A stretch of 64,000 nt of DNA from NCBI RefSeq assembly GCF_021390245.1, contig NZ_JAJUXH010000002.1:186001-250000 (forward strand), read 5' to 3'. How positions within the stretch are numbered: position 1 is the stretch's first letter; each line of letters opens with the position of its first letter. The notes beneath the pieces are model-generated. The model was given only the letters and a program-made list of their open reading frames with translations. It ran no database searches and was not told the origin of the DNA. Of this stretch, positions 42,798 to 54,100 are shown piece by piece. A program made the position numbers and the translations under genes. This stretch comes from Dyadobacter sp. CY323. GTDB lineage: Bacteria; Bacteroidota; Bacteroidia; Cytophagales; Spirosomataceae.

Positions 42798-43709
42798 TTA
42801 CACCTTCCCCATCACATACATCTCCGTCATCGTCGGCGAGGGCACTCCACCTTCTTTTTCCAACGTGATCGCGAATGCGGCGGAGCCAGGTTTAGTATTT
42901 TTCATTTTCAGAACCTTGCCAGTAAACTGATTGTCAATCACCCCGATATCCATCGGCGCAGCTTCGCCATTTACAATGCTCCAAAGCTGGTATTGCTTTC
43001 CGGAGGGAGCTGCGGGAAGATTTTGTACGTCAATAAGAACCTCATTCGTTTTCTGGTTCCAGAATGCGGATACTGAGCTCTGAGGCGACTTTTCCAGTCC
43101 CGCCAGGTGAATGGTTTTGTATTCAGGATTGCGGTAGAGTGTCGCCAGTGCCTGGTTATATTCCAGACTTGACTTCATATCTGCCATTTCCGTTTTCATT
43201 CCACTCATTTCCGACGCCAGCTGCTCACTACTGCCTTTATATTCAGTCATTTGAACGGCTGACCATCCCGCCAAAATCGCCAGTACCACCGCGGCAGCAA
43301 CCGATATTTTGGCCCAAAGCGGCGTTACTTCTCGTGTTTCAACCTGATCAAATACGTTGTCTATAATTTTGGGTTCCGCACGTACAGGCTCAATGGTACC
43401 CGCAGGCTCTGTTCCGCTGATGGTCTCAACATAAGCAGCCGTCTGATCGCCAGCCTGTATTTCATCATTTATTTCCTGAGCTGCGTCAAAACTCATTTTA
43501 GCAAAAAGCGATTCCTTCAACGAAGCTGGAGGAGCGGTTTGATGTTTCAGTGCGTATTCTTCCAAAGCACTTTCTGTACGCAACAGCTCTTCTTTTATCT
43601 CAGGGTAAATATGAGACATACACTCCACCTCCTGCTTTTCCTGAGAAGAAACAGTGCCCAATACATATTCCTCTAATATACCGGACTCTATGTAGGCTTG
43701 GATATTCAT
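42798..43709 (-). CDS. Anti-sigma factor (RskA-like)
   Basis: A 303-residue membrane anti-sigma factor: cytoplasmic sigma-binding part (MNIQAYIESGILEEYVLGTV, then SSQEKQEVECMSHIYPEIK), one transmembrane helix at about residues 136-153 (VAAAVVLAILAGWSAVQM), a periplasmic coiled segment and a C-terminal RskA domain (GKQYQLWSIVNGEAAPMD, FAITLEKEGGVPSPT). It should hold the partner ECF sigma factor inactive until a signal leads to release. Its start overlaps the sigma gene's stop by 4 bp (ATGA), so the two are co-translated. Confidence 0.93.
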   Translation of the reverse strand: MNIQAYIESGILEEYVLGTVSSQEKQEVECMSHIYPEIKEELLRTESALEEYALKHQTAPPASLKESLFAKMSFDAAQEINDEIQAGDQTAAYVETISGTEPAGTIEPVRAEPKIIDNVFDQVETREVTPLWAKISVAAAVVLAILAGWSAVQMTEYKGSSEQLASEMSGMKTEMADMKSSLEYNQALATLYRNPEYKTIHLAGLEKSPQSSVSAFWNQKTNEVLIDVQNLPAAPSGKQYQLWSIVNGEAAPMDIGVIDNQFTGKVLKMKNTKPGSAAFAITLEKEGGVPSPTMTEMYVMGKV

Positions 43710-44251
43710 ACTGCAAAGTATTGTTTTAACTCTTGTAATGCTGTTCGGATCCTCGATTTCACCGTCCCGAGAGGGATGCTGAGCTCTTCTGAAATTTCTT
43801 CATGGGTATAGCCCTGAAAATAGGCCATATCAATGAGAATTTTTCTTTCGGGCCTGAGCATATTAATGATTGCCTTCATTTCCGAACTGGAATTCTGTGA
43901 TTCCTCGTACACATCCCGCTCATTCAGGGCGGCTTTGTCTTCGATATCATCCATTACCGGCTTCCTCCCTTCCGCTCTGACCGCGTCTATTGCACCGTTT
44001 CGGGCAATGTTCATGATCCAGGTAAACAGCCGTCCTTTTTCGGGATTATAGGAAGCGATATTCTTCCATATCTTCAAAAAAGACTCCTGCAATACATCTG
44101 CGGCCCTTTCCTCGTCTCTTAAGGTTTTGGAAATGATATTAAACAAAGCTCCTGAGTAATGGTCGTACAGGAATTCAAATGCGGTCCGCTCGTTTCTTTT
44201 AAGAGCTAGCACCAATTCCTCTTCCGAGTATTTTACCTTGCTGGTAGCCAA
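43706..44251 (-). CDS. ECF-type RNA polymerase sigma factor
   Basis: A sigma-70 family protein of about 181 residues: region 2 (NERTAFEFLYDHYSGALFNI, ADVLQESFLKIWKNIASYN, LFTWIMNIARNGAIDAVR) and region 4 (MLRPERKILIDMAYFQGYTH, LSIPLGTVKSRIRTALQEL). The start is uncertain: the frame is open to an ATG at 44413, but the extra 54 residues do not look like the family, so a TTG at 44251 (reading MATSKVKYSEEELVLALKR) is preferred. It is paired with the RskA-type anti-sigma factor that follows. The regulon is unknown; such pairs often control envelope functions. Confidence 0.88.
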   Translation of the reverse strand: MATSKVKYSEEELVLALKRNERTAFEFLYDHYSGALFNIISKTLRDEERAADVLQESFLKIWKNIASYNPEKGRLFTWIMNIARNGAIDAVRAEGRKPVMDDIEDKAALNERDVYEESQNSSSEMKAIINMLRPERKILIDMAYFQGYTHEEISEELSIPLGTVKSRIRTALQELKQYFAV

Positions 44252-44490
44252 GAGTTGCTTAACATTTAATTGTAAATTACTTACTGGCAATCTAATAAAA
44301 TTTCCGTAGAACCAGTCACCGCTATTCCAATAAATTGTTTCTCTCTGAATCCATGAGGAAACCAGCAAAATGGGTAGTGGCAGAGGTCGTCGCGATAGCG
44401 TGTTTGTGATCATCGTTTAGTGTGGTTTTAGGTATATACGCCCATCACACCGGATTGGATCAAACCCTTATTTGGATTGGAATCTGAAAT

Positions 44491-45219
44491 CTATTTTCTG
44501 AGTTTTTCTACCCGCCAGAGTGTCAGGAAGATGAAGAAAGCCATCAGGCTGAGGAGATAAATGACGTTACGGGAGTCGAGAAGACCTTTTCCGAGAGCCA
44601 GATATTGCTGATCCAATGCAGCCCAGGAAAAAAAAGCAGCAAATGCGCCCGATCCGAAAAGTGCTGAAACTGCGCCAAAGCCAACATACCAGATAAACGC
44701 CAGAAACACGCCGAGTATGAATGCAACGATCTGATTATCGTTCAGGGAAGACGACCATAATCCCATGGAAACGAGCACCCCACTGAGTAATAACAGCCCG
44801 ATATAAGATCCGAAAACTGCCGCCGAATCCACATTCCCAACCGGATTGCCCAGCTCATAAACGCTGTAATAATAAAGGACCGTCGGCAGTAAGGTGAGCA
44901 GTACCAAAACCCAATTTGCAAGAAACTTCCCGATCACAAGCTCGTAATCGTGGAGCGGCTTGGTCAACAACAATTCCAGCGTCCCATTCCTCGATTCTTC
45001 GGCCAGCGAGCGCATGGTAATTGCCGGGATCAGAAAAATGAGTACATATGGTGCCAGACTGAAAAATGACCCCAGATCGGCGTAACCGTAGTCGAGAATA
45101 TTGGATTCGGGAAAAACCCATACGATCAGTCCGATAGCAGTCAGAAAAACCGCCATCACGATGTAGGCTATCAAAGAGTTGAAAAAACTGCCAATCTCTT
45201 TTCGGAAAATTGCTAACAC
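44491..45219 (-). CDS. gldF: ABC transporter permease, gliding-motility GldF type
   Basis: A 242-residue integral membrane protein with about six membrane helices, starting MLAIFRKEIGSFFNSLIAYI, with TMRSLAEESRNGTLELLLTK, the hallmark of ABC-2 type permeases of the GldF group. In Flavobacterium GldF works with the ATPase GldA and GldG in gliding, though it is dispensable in some gliders. The usual neighbour gldG is not found directly downstream; the next gene on the strand is the sigma factor. It follows two DUF4199 genes in the same direction. Confidence 0.85.
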   Translation of the reverse strand: MLAIFRKEIGSFFNSLIAYIVMAVFLTAIGLIVWVFPESNILDYGYADLGSFFSLAPYVLIFLIPAITMRSLAEESRNGTLELLLTKPLHDYELVIGKFLANWVLVLLTLLPTVLYYYSVYELGNPVGNVDSAAVFGSYIGLLLLSGVLVSMGLWSSSLNDNQIVAFILGVFLAFIWYVGFGAVSALFGSGAFAAFFSWAALDQQYLALGKGLLDSRNVIYLLSLMAFFIFLTLWRVEKLRK

Positions 45220-45255
45220 TTTCTGGTTATTTAAACAGACAAATCGTAACCGCCA

Positions 45256-45771
45256 TCATTCAAAAACAGGCTTCTCACGGCGGATAATCGCAGCTATTAT
45301 TAAGGAAACAATGAAGCCCATAATCAGGTAACCCAAAACGCCCATTACAAAAACGACTCCGGGCGACATAAATTTTTGCGACAGCTCCATGGCCTGATCA
45401 ATTTGCGAATCGTCCATTCCACGCCTTTCCATATCTTCCCGCACCTGATCCATTCCGCTCGAAAGCAATGTATTATCAATGAACTGAATGTAAAACATCG
45501 TAAATGCGGAGCTCAGCAATCCCATAATGGCGGATAGCAGCGACCCAAGTCCCAGACCTTCTCCATAAGACATAAAGCCTTTATTCTGCTGCCTGAAATC
45601 CTTCATTGCCAGCACAATAGCAACGACCATAAAGACGAAAGACAAGGATGAAAGTATCTTATTTTGTGAAAGTCCGGCCACATTGATGATCGTGGAATAT
45701 ACCATGATCACAACCGAAGCCACCACTCCGTACTTAAGTGCAACGCGTGCGGTAGATGTTTTTTCTTCCAT
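45256..45771 (-). CDS. DUF4199 membrane protein
   Basis: A 171-residue protein with four predicted membrane helices (ALKYGVVASVVIMVYSTIIN, LSSLSFVFMVVAIVLAMKDF, the GEGLGLGSLLSAIMGLLSS segment and a C-terminal FVMGVLGYLIMGFIVSLIIA). This is the DUF4199 pattern, widespread in Bacteroidota and of unknown function. It is the second of two such genes in a run from the dihydroorotase homologue to gldF, which points to a shared transcript. Confidence 0.85.
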   Translation of the reverse strand: MEEKTSTARVALKYGVVASVVIMVYSTIINVAGLSQNKILSSLSFVFMVVAIVLAMKDFRQQNKGFMSYGEGLGLGSLLSAIMGLLSSAFTMFYIQFIDNTLLSSGMDQVREDMERRGMDDSQIDQAMELSQKFMSPGVVFVMGVLGYLIMGFIVSLIIAAIIRREKPVFE

Positions 45772-45815
45772 TCTGAATTTCTGTTGAGAATTGATAGGTT
45801 AGGAGTAATCTAAAT

Positions 45816-46376
45816 TTAGGGTTTATTTCCAAATACGCTGTAATCCTGCTTCCTGAAAATCAGCGAAATAACGAGAATGGGTATGATTGCCATGACTGTT
45901 TTCTTGCTTACCTCATCCATGATAATCCCGGATGGCTGCATGTTTCCTACCTCATTAAACATCTTTTGAAACTCCGCATTTCCAATGTTCTTCACCAGCT
46001 CCGCCCTGCCGTTCAGCATGAGCGTTTTCATTTGGGCAATGTATTCTGTAAAAATGGCGGGATCCATGTACGTGACAAAAAAGTAGATGAGCCAGCCGGC
46101 AATGAGCGAACCAAATGTATTGACTACATAACCGATCGTTAATGCCTCCCAAATATGCAAAAACCCATTGCCTACTTTCTTGCGGTAATACCAGCAGGCA
46201 AATGCGATCAGGATAATATGGATCCCGAAATCCAGGATCTTGTTATTGCCGAGCGGCACAATGCCGATCAGGTACAATCCGATAAAAAACACAAAAACCA
46301 GCACGCCGGTCAGCAGGCCGAAAAGCAGGGAAACTTTTAAAAGGGGTTTATTAAAATATTCTATAATCGCATTCAT
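45816..46376 (-). CDS. DUF4199 membrane protein
   Basis: A 186-residue protein with four predicted membrane helices and the DUF4199 layout (VSLLFGLLTGVLVFVFFIGL, YYRKKVGNGFLHIWEALTIG, FGSLIAGWLIYFFVTYMDP). The ATG at 46376 overlaps the stop of the upstream dihydroorotase homologue by 4 bp, so it is translationally coupled. A short membrane-proximal loop contains the helix AQMKTLMLNGRAELVKNIGN. Function unknown. Confidence 0.85.
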   Translation of the reverse strand: MNAIIEYFNKPLLKVSLLFGLLTGVLVFVFFIGLYLIGIVPLGNNKILDFGIHIILIAFACWYYRKKVGNGFLHIWEALTIGYVVNTFGSLIAGWLIYFFVTYMDPAIFTEYIAQMKTLMLNGRAELVKNIGNAEFQKMFNEVGNMQPSGIIMDEVSKKTVMAIIPILVISLIFRKQDYSVFGNKP

Positions 46377-47656
46377 GAATACCACTCTGTTTTTCCATTA
46401 TTGATCACACCACACACTTTTCCTTTCAGCCTTTTTCCCAAAAATGGTGTATTCTTTGATTTGGAGTAGCTTTTATTAAAATCCCATTCGGTTTCAGGCT
46501 CGAAGAATGTCAGGTTCGCATTTGCACCGACCTCAATCCGCGCTTCATTAAGCCTCAGAATATGGCGAGGCGCGGAAGTCAGCTTTTCGACGATATTTTC
46601 AAGTTTTAATCCACTGTGCATAACCGAAAGTGAAAATGCCGTTTCTAACCCGGTCATGCCAAAATCGGCATGGTCGAATTCGAGGTTTTTACTTTCTTCA
46701 TCATGCGGGCTATGGTCGGAAACAATCACGTCGATCGTCCCATCGGCGAGGCCTTTTCGCAATGCTTCTAAGTCAGATGCCGAGCGGAATGGCGGATTTA
46801 CTTTCAGGTTTGTATCAAAATCAATGAGATCCGTATCCTCGAATGCAAGCTGATGTGCGGCAATGTCGCACGAAACGGGCAATCCTTTCTCTTTGGCTAC
46901 GCGGATCAGATCGACCGCCGCTGCTGTGGAAATCAGCGAAATATGCAGGACCGGCGCGTCGGAATGGTATAAGCTTTTTTCCAATGCATATTCAAGCAAT
47001 TTAAGATCACGTGTCAGCATCATTTCCTCAGCCAGGGCAGGCATTCCTTTCATCCCGATCAACGTACTGGTAATGCCCTCATGCATTTGTCCGTAAAGTG
47101 TCAGCTGCCTGTCTTCCGGCCGGTTCATGAGCAGCGCATTGAGCGGCTGCAGATACAAGATTGTTTTCAGAAAAAGGTCTGTGTTCTGTACCGGATGTTC
47201 GCCATCGGTAAATGCAACGGCGCCGGCTTCATGCAGATCGATCATTTCCGTAAAATCCTCCCCTTCCGCCTTCTTAGTAACCGCCGCAGCGACATGCAGC
47301 TTCACCAACCCGCCAGTACCGGATTGGCGAATGTAATTGAGCGTGTCTTTGCTGTGAACTACGGGCTGGGTATTTGGCAATAATACGATTTCAGTAAAAC
47401 CGCCATGGCCGGCCGCCTCGCGAACGGAGGTAAGGTCTTCTTTGTGTTCAAAACCAGGGTCACGGGACGCCACACGCATATCGACCCAGCCGGACGAAAC
47501 GCATAGGTCGGTACCTTCTTTAATCTCTGCTTCTCCTACTTCCAACCCCTCTCCAATTTCTTTAATTCTCCCATCCTCAATCAGCAAATCCTTACGCTGA
47601 TTGTGAAATGAAGACTTTTTATCAATGATTCGTACGGAACGGATTAACAATTTCAT
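46373..47656 (-). CDS. Dihydroorotase homologue lacking metal ligands
   Basis: A 427-residue amidohydrolase-fold protein of the dihydroorotase family (pyrimidine synthesis). Family framework is clear (SSGWVDMRVASRDPGFEHKE, GFTEIVLLPNTQPVV, VSDHSPHDEESKN), but the D-x-H-x-H metal motif reads DMRVA, and the HV-type ligand segment reads HISLIST where a second His is expected. Only the Asp of SDHSPH remains. It therefore probably has no dihydroorotase activity alone and may be a structural partner of aspartate carbamoyltransferase, as inactive homologues are in some bacteria. It leads an apparent operon with two DUF4199 genes and gldF. Confidence 0.85.
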   Translation of the reverse strand: MKLLIRSVRIIDKKSSFHNQRKDLLIEDGRIKEIGEGLEVGEAEIKEGTDLCVSSGWVDMRVASRDPGFEHKEDLTSVREAAGHGGFTEIVLLPNTQPVVHSKDTLNYIRQSGTGGLVKLHVAAAVTKKAEGEDFTEMIDLHEAGAVAFTDGEHPVQNTDLFLKTILYLQPLNALLMNRPEDRQLTLYGQMHEGITSTLIGMKGMPALAEEMMLTRDLKLLEYALEKSLYHSDAPVLHISLISTAAAVDLIRVAKEKGLPVSCDIAAHQLAFEDTDLIDFDTNLKVNPPFRSASDLEALRKGLADGTIDVIVSDHSPHDEESKNLEFDHADFGMTGLETAFSLSVMHSGLKLENIVEKLTSAPRHILRLNEARIEVGANANLTFFEPETEWDFNKSYSKSKNTPFLGKRLKGKVCGVINNGKTEWYS

Positions 47657-47701
47657 GTTTGTTTTTAACTAATGCCCGGAGCCTAAACGAAAACCGGTTT
47701 C

Positions 47702-47726
47702 AAAAAAAAAGCTCCAAATGGAGCTT
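47702..47726 (-). terminator. Intrinsic terminator of gcvH
   Basis: On the minus strand a 7-bp stem AAGCTCC/GGAGCTT with an ATTT loop is followed by seven or more T. It lies 10 bp after the gcvH stop and has the textbook form of a Rho-independent terminator. Confidence 0.85.
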
Positions 47727-47736
47727 AAACTTTATA

Positions 47737-48117
47737 TCAGGCACCTATAAATTTTTGGTAGTCTTCTGCGGATAAAAGACCATCTTCGTCGCCTGGGTTA
47801 GTAAGACTGATCTTCACCATCCAGCCGCGTCCGTAAGGGTCTGTATTAACAAGTTCTGGCTCGCCGTCAAGTTCTTCATTCACTTCAAGTACTGTACCCG
47901 GAACCGGGATGAAAAGATCAGAAACCGTCTTCACTGCCTCAACCGAACCAAAAATCTCGCCTTTTTCAAGTGCATCCCCTACCGTATTGATATCCACATA
48001 CACGATATCGCCCAATTCGTTCTGCGCATGTTCCGTAATTCCAATGGTTGCGATATCTCCGTCGATACGGATCCATTCGTGATCTTCTGTGTATTTCAAT
48101 TCTGACGGAAAATTCAT
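47737..48117 (-). CDS. gcvH: Glycine cleavage system protein H
   Basis: A 126-residue lipoyl carrier that shuttles the aminomethyl group between the P, T and L proteins of glycine cleavage. The lipoylated lysine is Lys63 in [13 protein letters not shown], and the fold-typical [14 protein letters not shown] and [15 protein letters not shown] are present. The length is normal. It sits directly downstream of sprA, an arrangement also known from Flavobacterium, and is closed by its own terminator. Confidence 0.97.
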   Translation of the reverse strand: MNFPSELKYTEDHEWIRIDGDIATIGITEHAQNELGDIVYVDINTVGDALEKGEIFGSVEAVKTVSDLFIPVPGTVLEVNEELDGEPELVNTDPYGRGWMVKISLTNPGDEDGLLSAEDYQKFIGA

Positions 48118-48192
48118 GATTTAATCAGGTAAGTTTTATACATCTTTGAAGCGCAAATTACAGGATGTACCTTGTATTTTCCAAATCAAATA

Positions 48193-51100
48193 TTATTCAG
48201 CGAGATTGAACTTCAACTGGATCCCGCCGGAGGTACTGGCCCTGTAAAACGAGTTGGAAACGAGCGGATCGTTGAAGGTCCGGTCAAAATAGAATTGAAT
48301 GCTTAACCTGTTATTAACCATATAGTTAATGGTAGGTCGCAACTGGAAATTGATGTTACCAGCGATCGGAATGTTTTCTCCGTCGAATTTGCGCTGAATA
48401 GACCTGGTATCGCGGAAAGTTAGCCCCAGCTGCATGGTCATATCATTTTTCAGTTTCTTTTTAACGCCGTTGATCTTAAATGGAATTGCCACATTGTTTT
48501 TGGTAAAACCAATATTCACCGTCACATCCTGATTAAAAAGTTCAGCTACCTGCGAATTGGAAAGGTTCAATGCAATGGTGCGATCCCGGTTGTATTCTAT
48601 CCGGGCCGTCACTCTGCTTTGCGTTCGGAATTCAACACCCACCAGCGGCTGGAATTTTTCTGATAATGTGATGGTACTCATCGAGAAAACCGGAATGTAC
48701 TGACCCAAATCATTCAGTCTGGAAGATAATGGGTATCCGGTAACCGCCAGGTTCACATAAAGTGCCTCATAATCCAGCGATGAAGTGAAGTTACCCACAC
48801 TGTAATTCGACATGTATTTGTGTTTCAATGTAAAAGAACTGAACATTCTCTTAAACATCGGCAACTGAGACAAACCATTATAACTCAGATCCCAGTTAGG
48901 CATCGGGAATTTAAGGAACGGATTGGTACGGACTGTATTCGGATCTTTACCGGTATAAGCCGCAAAGAACGAAGATATCAGTACATCCTGAGAAGTTTCA
49001 TTGTACTCTCCGCCACTTTGATTTTCAGCATTCAGACGGTCGCGGAGAATGGCGCGATAAGCTCTGAATTTATCAAAAACCGGAGAAGAATTATCGCGTC
49101 TCATTTTGGCAAATGCAGTCCGGAACGACATGAACGACATACTGAACTGTCCGTTACGTAATGGGCTTTGAGACACAAAACCTCCGGTTGTATCGGGCCG
49201 GTAAAATTCCTGATAAGCGTCTTGTCTTGTCAACCGCGCCTCAATGATCAGCCTGAAATCTTTAAAAGGTTCGAGCGTCGTATTGGCAGAAAAGTTCTTC
49301 GAGATCGTCTGCTGGAAAGGCATATTTTGCTCCCTACTTGTGGTGATCCAGCCTTTTTCCGCCGCTTTGATCTGGAAGTTTCTGTCTTGCTGCCCTAATA
49401 CAAATGGAAGTCCGGGCGCATTCGCATTATCAAGTCCAAAATATTTAGGTGCCCGCAAATACCCTGGCAAAGCCGTAGTTTCCAAAACCGAATAGCTGAC
49501 ATTAATTCCCCGGACGGTCATTAACATGCGCGTCACATTTTTGAGAATGTCGGTTGTCCGCATATCAATGTCCTCAATATCACCCGGGCTTCTCGCAAAA
49601 TTCTTACGTGCAGCCGAAGGTGTGTTGGCAAATTTCAGATAGCGCAATTTATTGTAAAGCAATACAAAATCCACCTTCCCGGTTACCCCGCGTTCGCGGC
49701 TGTTACGGATGATATCTCCAAATGGAAGTCCCAACGTATCTTTCAGGCCCAATGCATTCGCCTGATATTGGTATGCGACCGAATGCTTGTAATCGGCGGT
49801 CATCCAGTCTACCAGAGGTATTTTATCCAGAGGTAAACGATATGTCAGGTCAATCTTCTGATCAAAATTCTTGATCCTTCCCAGTTTTTTAAAATTGGTC
49901 CAAAGCGAATCCTTTTTCTCACCCGAGTTAATATCCCCCATGGGCTCATCGATGATCGAGTTGGCCGCTGCGTTGTAGGTCAATGTCATATTTCTGGTCA
50001 GGTTCCAGCCGAAATCGTAATAGCGGTTAAACCAGAAATACTTTTCGTATAATGGTTGAATACCGTCCGTCGTCAAATCCGCATTACGCAACTGTGTTTT
50101 GAGGAAACGCCTATCCACGTCCGTCCGAAGCTGGATCATGTTCGGCATCAGCGTGAGGTTAATGTCCTTGATCAGCTCCGTCCAGCGGCTGGTGGATTTC
50201 CAGTTTTTGAATGGCTCAAAAGGTTTCGGCTGACTGGCGTATACATACGATATTCCGCCTTTATACATGCGCTGATTATATTCCTGTGTCAGCACATTCC
50301 TCCGCTTGTCGTCGCTGAAAGCATAAGTAAATGCAAAGTTCTCGAAGTCATAAATATGGCTTTTGGCACCCGGCTTCGTTTTCATTTTCCTCACATTGGA
50401 GAAGTTGAATCCGCGTTTCACCGCATTTTCCTCCACCATTCGCCGATAGCCGTCCCGTTCTTCATCAGACAAAAGATTATCCAGTGACGTGCTCAATGGC
50501 GTATCCGGATCGAGCGGATTAAAGTGCGGCTTTACATTTCGCCTGTCGTAACTCACAAACAGCGGGATACTGAAACCCCATGAGGCAGGCAGCAATTTAT
50601 CCAGGGCGATATTTGATGAAAACCCATATTCCTGGGTGAAATTCCGCGAACGCTCGCCAATTCTCTGCTGAACACTTCCAAAACCAAATGTCTCAATCCG
50701 GCCAGACGCGGTAACTGTCGCAAAGTCGGCAAGCTTCGCATTCACCTGAGCGACGGCTGCAATTCCGCCGGTGTCGTCAAAACCTTCCACGTGCATTTCG
50801 TCCACCCAAATGCAAAATGATTTCGGACGCTCGTCAACCGATTTCGGGTTTCGCATCCCGATCATCATCACCCGAACCGAACTCAGATCGGGGTTACCAA
50901 CTATCGTAAGTTTATATTTACCGTCAGCGGTAGTAATCGTATATGGTACACTCAGGTTCCTGTCGATTTGCCTGTTACGCAGCGATTTCGCTTCGATCAG
51001 GTCGTCCAGAGCAATGTTAATTTCATTTCCCTCCGGCCAGATCTCCGTATCACGTGTGGCCGTCGGCCTGGTCGCCTGCAAGCTTGACAGGTCAATTTCG

Positions 51101-54100
51101 TAGTAGTTTTGGGTAAGGTCCGTACCAATCCGCATAAATGCGCCCACCATTCCATCTTCACTCTGCTCGTTCTGCATGTGCACGTACATACGCAGTCGTT
51201 TGCGGAAAAGCAGGTCGAGATTTACATTCTTGAAAACGGCCCTAGAATCGCCATCTCTCAAATCCGTCACACACAAACTCATTGACTGCTCATTGAGCAA
51301 TAAAGGCGGCCTCTGAGTATTATCCTGATCGCGTATCCAGCCTGGTGGGATCTGGTAGACATATTTGTTCGTGCTGCCAGGTTGCGGTTTATCACTATTT
51401 TCCTCAATACTAACCGTCCCGACCGTAAATTTCGCATCATAAGGTTCCGGAACTTCCTGCAAACCGGGTGCATCCAGATTGGCAGTGTATTTCCGGTATT
51501 GCTGACCAACCATTTGTAATTGGGCAAACCTTAAAACAACCGGCTGCTGAAAATCGGTGAGGTACATGCGCATGAAACGAATGGATTTGAACCCATTCAT
51601 ATTCCCGATAACTCCCGAAAATTCTTTGATCGGTACCCGGAACAAATACCAGTTTTGTCCCGCAGTAACTGTTTTATCTACAATATATCCATTACCGATC
51701 GCCAGCTGGTTCGGTTTAAGGTCAATTTCATATTCGTAATACGACTCATTATCATTGATCGTATTGTCGACATTCATATCCTCGCCATCAGGTACATTGG
51801 TGGATGCCGGTGTTACATCGGTAGCTCTTCCCTGACTTTCGGGCGAGTTGTTCTCCATTCCAATGTAATTCTTGTAGCGTTCGAGGACTTTCAGGTTTGC
51901 GCTGTCCAGCTCCTCCCCGAGGAAGAATTTAAAGTCATCGCCCGAAGGATCTGATAGTATTCTGTCTCTCGCAGCCGGTGTTAAATTAGCTGGCAGCCGG
52001 TCAAGATATTGTTTAAAAAATGCCCGTTCCTCCGCATTTGTCAACCCATCCAAACCAACATCCTGTTTTTCCCGCGCCCCCGGTTCATTACTAAATGCGT
52101 TGATCAGGTATTGCGACTTGGTAGCATAGCCCCAGGCGGTAGAATCTACATTGACCCCAACCTGCTTCGGCACCAACGGAAGTCCGTTTTCAAAGTTGTA
52201 GCGTTCATCGGGGATCACATCCTCGGATATATCCCCCAGGTTAAATACCAGCTTTCCACCCGTAGTATTAGGTCTGTTTTCAAAACCGTCCCGCACCTGG
52301 CCGCGGGTAGCATCGTTTATAAATGGATCCAGCATCCAGAATTCAATGCTCTCAATATTCGCATTATCAAAGTCATTATCCGAAGTAATCGCGCGGCTTA
52401 ATGCGCCGAAGTTCTGCCTCGGAATTTTAAGACGACCGTCCGAACTCAGATCAGTATTGTAGTTGTACATCCCTCTCTCACTCGGATAGTAGGCGATATC
52501 TAAAACCTGCTGAGGATATGTTACCAAACCTGCGATGGCACGGTTCGGGAAAATCTCATTTGGAAGGAACAAACGCTCATAAAAGTTTTCACGGTCGCTC
52601 TCCTCGAAATTAGCCGGCGGCTGATAACCTCCGCCCAGTCCCTGCGCCCCGCCAAAGATGTTGTCGACGGTATAGGCGGAAATTTTAGCACGCTTATAAC
52701 CGAAATTCAATGTTTTTCCATCCAGCCCGTCACGGAATTTCGTTGGCACGGATGCCAATCTCCATTTCTGTGGCTGGCGGGCGAGATCGTAAATGGTTCT
52801 GGTAGCTTCGAAGTCATCAACCAGCGATCGGTTTCTTACATCTTTTGAAACGCCAGGCAGCATTTTGGCGAATTCACCTTTAAACTGAATGCTCGACATT
52901 TCCTTCGTCTGGATCAATGGTAATGCATCGAGCCACCTCGTCAGAAATGGCACGTCCTTCCGGAAATTCATATCGAACCCGAGGATCGTATTGTTCACCG
53001 GTTCGTTGCCGATCGAAACGCGGGATAAAAATCCGGCAGTACGTTCACGGTATTTCATTGCGGTAAAACCCATGCTGAAATCCCTGTTGAACACATAGTC
53101 GAGCCGGGTTCCGAGAAGCGAGCGGATCTGGTTCTGGAACATATCCGGACGTTCGTATTCGATCACAATTTCCCTCCCCGAATTCAGCACACTGCTGTTC
53201 AGCAGACGTACGCGGCCTATCTGCGCCTCAACAATGTAATCCGAACCGGGCGAAAGCGGCACACCGCCCGAAGTAACCGTTACGGAGGTTTCGAGTACGC
53301 CAAAAGGCAACTGTACTTCCGCCCCGCCACTGGATTGATAAGATCCTTTGATAAAAAACTTATTGCGCTCCGTAACCTGTTGCGCGTCGATCATGGTGGT
53401 CCGGTACAGTTCATTGAACACATATTTGTTCCTGAACTGATCCTCCCCTGCTCCGAATTTCCTGGACAGGTTGCTGCCAAATGGTTCGAGTACCGGGAAA
53501 ATAATGCGGCCGGTCTTACTATCCATTGTAATGCCCTCCACAAAGTCAAAATTGCCATCCGGCTGCAGATCGTTCACCGGGTTCAGCCGGTCCAGACCTG
53601 CCAGGCGGATTAACGGAACGTTGGCAATGCTGCTTTCCTGCAAATTGGGGTTATCGATACCTGTCTGGTCATCTTTGTAAATAATCCGTAGTTGAAAGCC
53701 CTGCTTATCAATCTGGCTGGTCCCCAGCGAGTAAATGTTTTTCATCATCAAATCCCACATCGGAAGCTTTGTGTTGTTCCGGATGGTCGACGATTTAAGC
53801 AGTTTCAATGCGATTACTTCATTGTCTTTTCTGGCCTGGTAGTCTTCGGTAAGTTCACCCACCTTAAATGCGCGGCCATTAAGCGTATATTCGTAGGAAA
53901 CGGCGAGCACTTCATCATTCCGCAATGCATTGGTCAGCGAGATATATCCCAATTGCGGATGAAATGTGTAATCACGGTCCGCTATAAGCCTTTTAGATCC
54001 GCGAAGCAATTCATAATCCACCGTCTTTTCAAGGCCGAGACCGGTAATAACACTATTTGTATTATCCACCTGCCTGAATGCATCGTTGGAAGTCAGGGTT

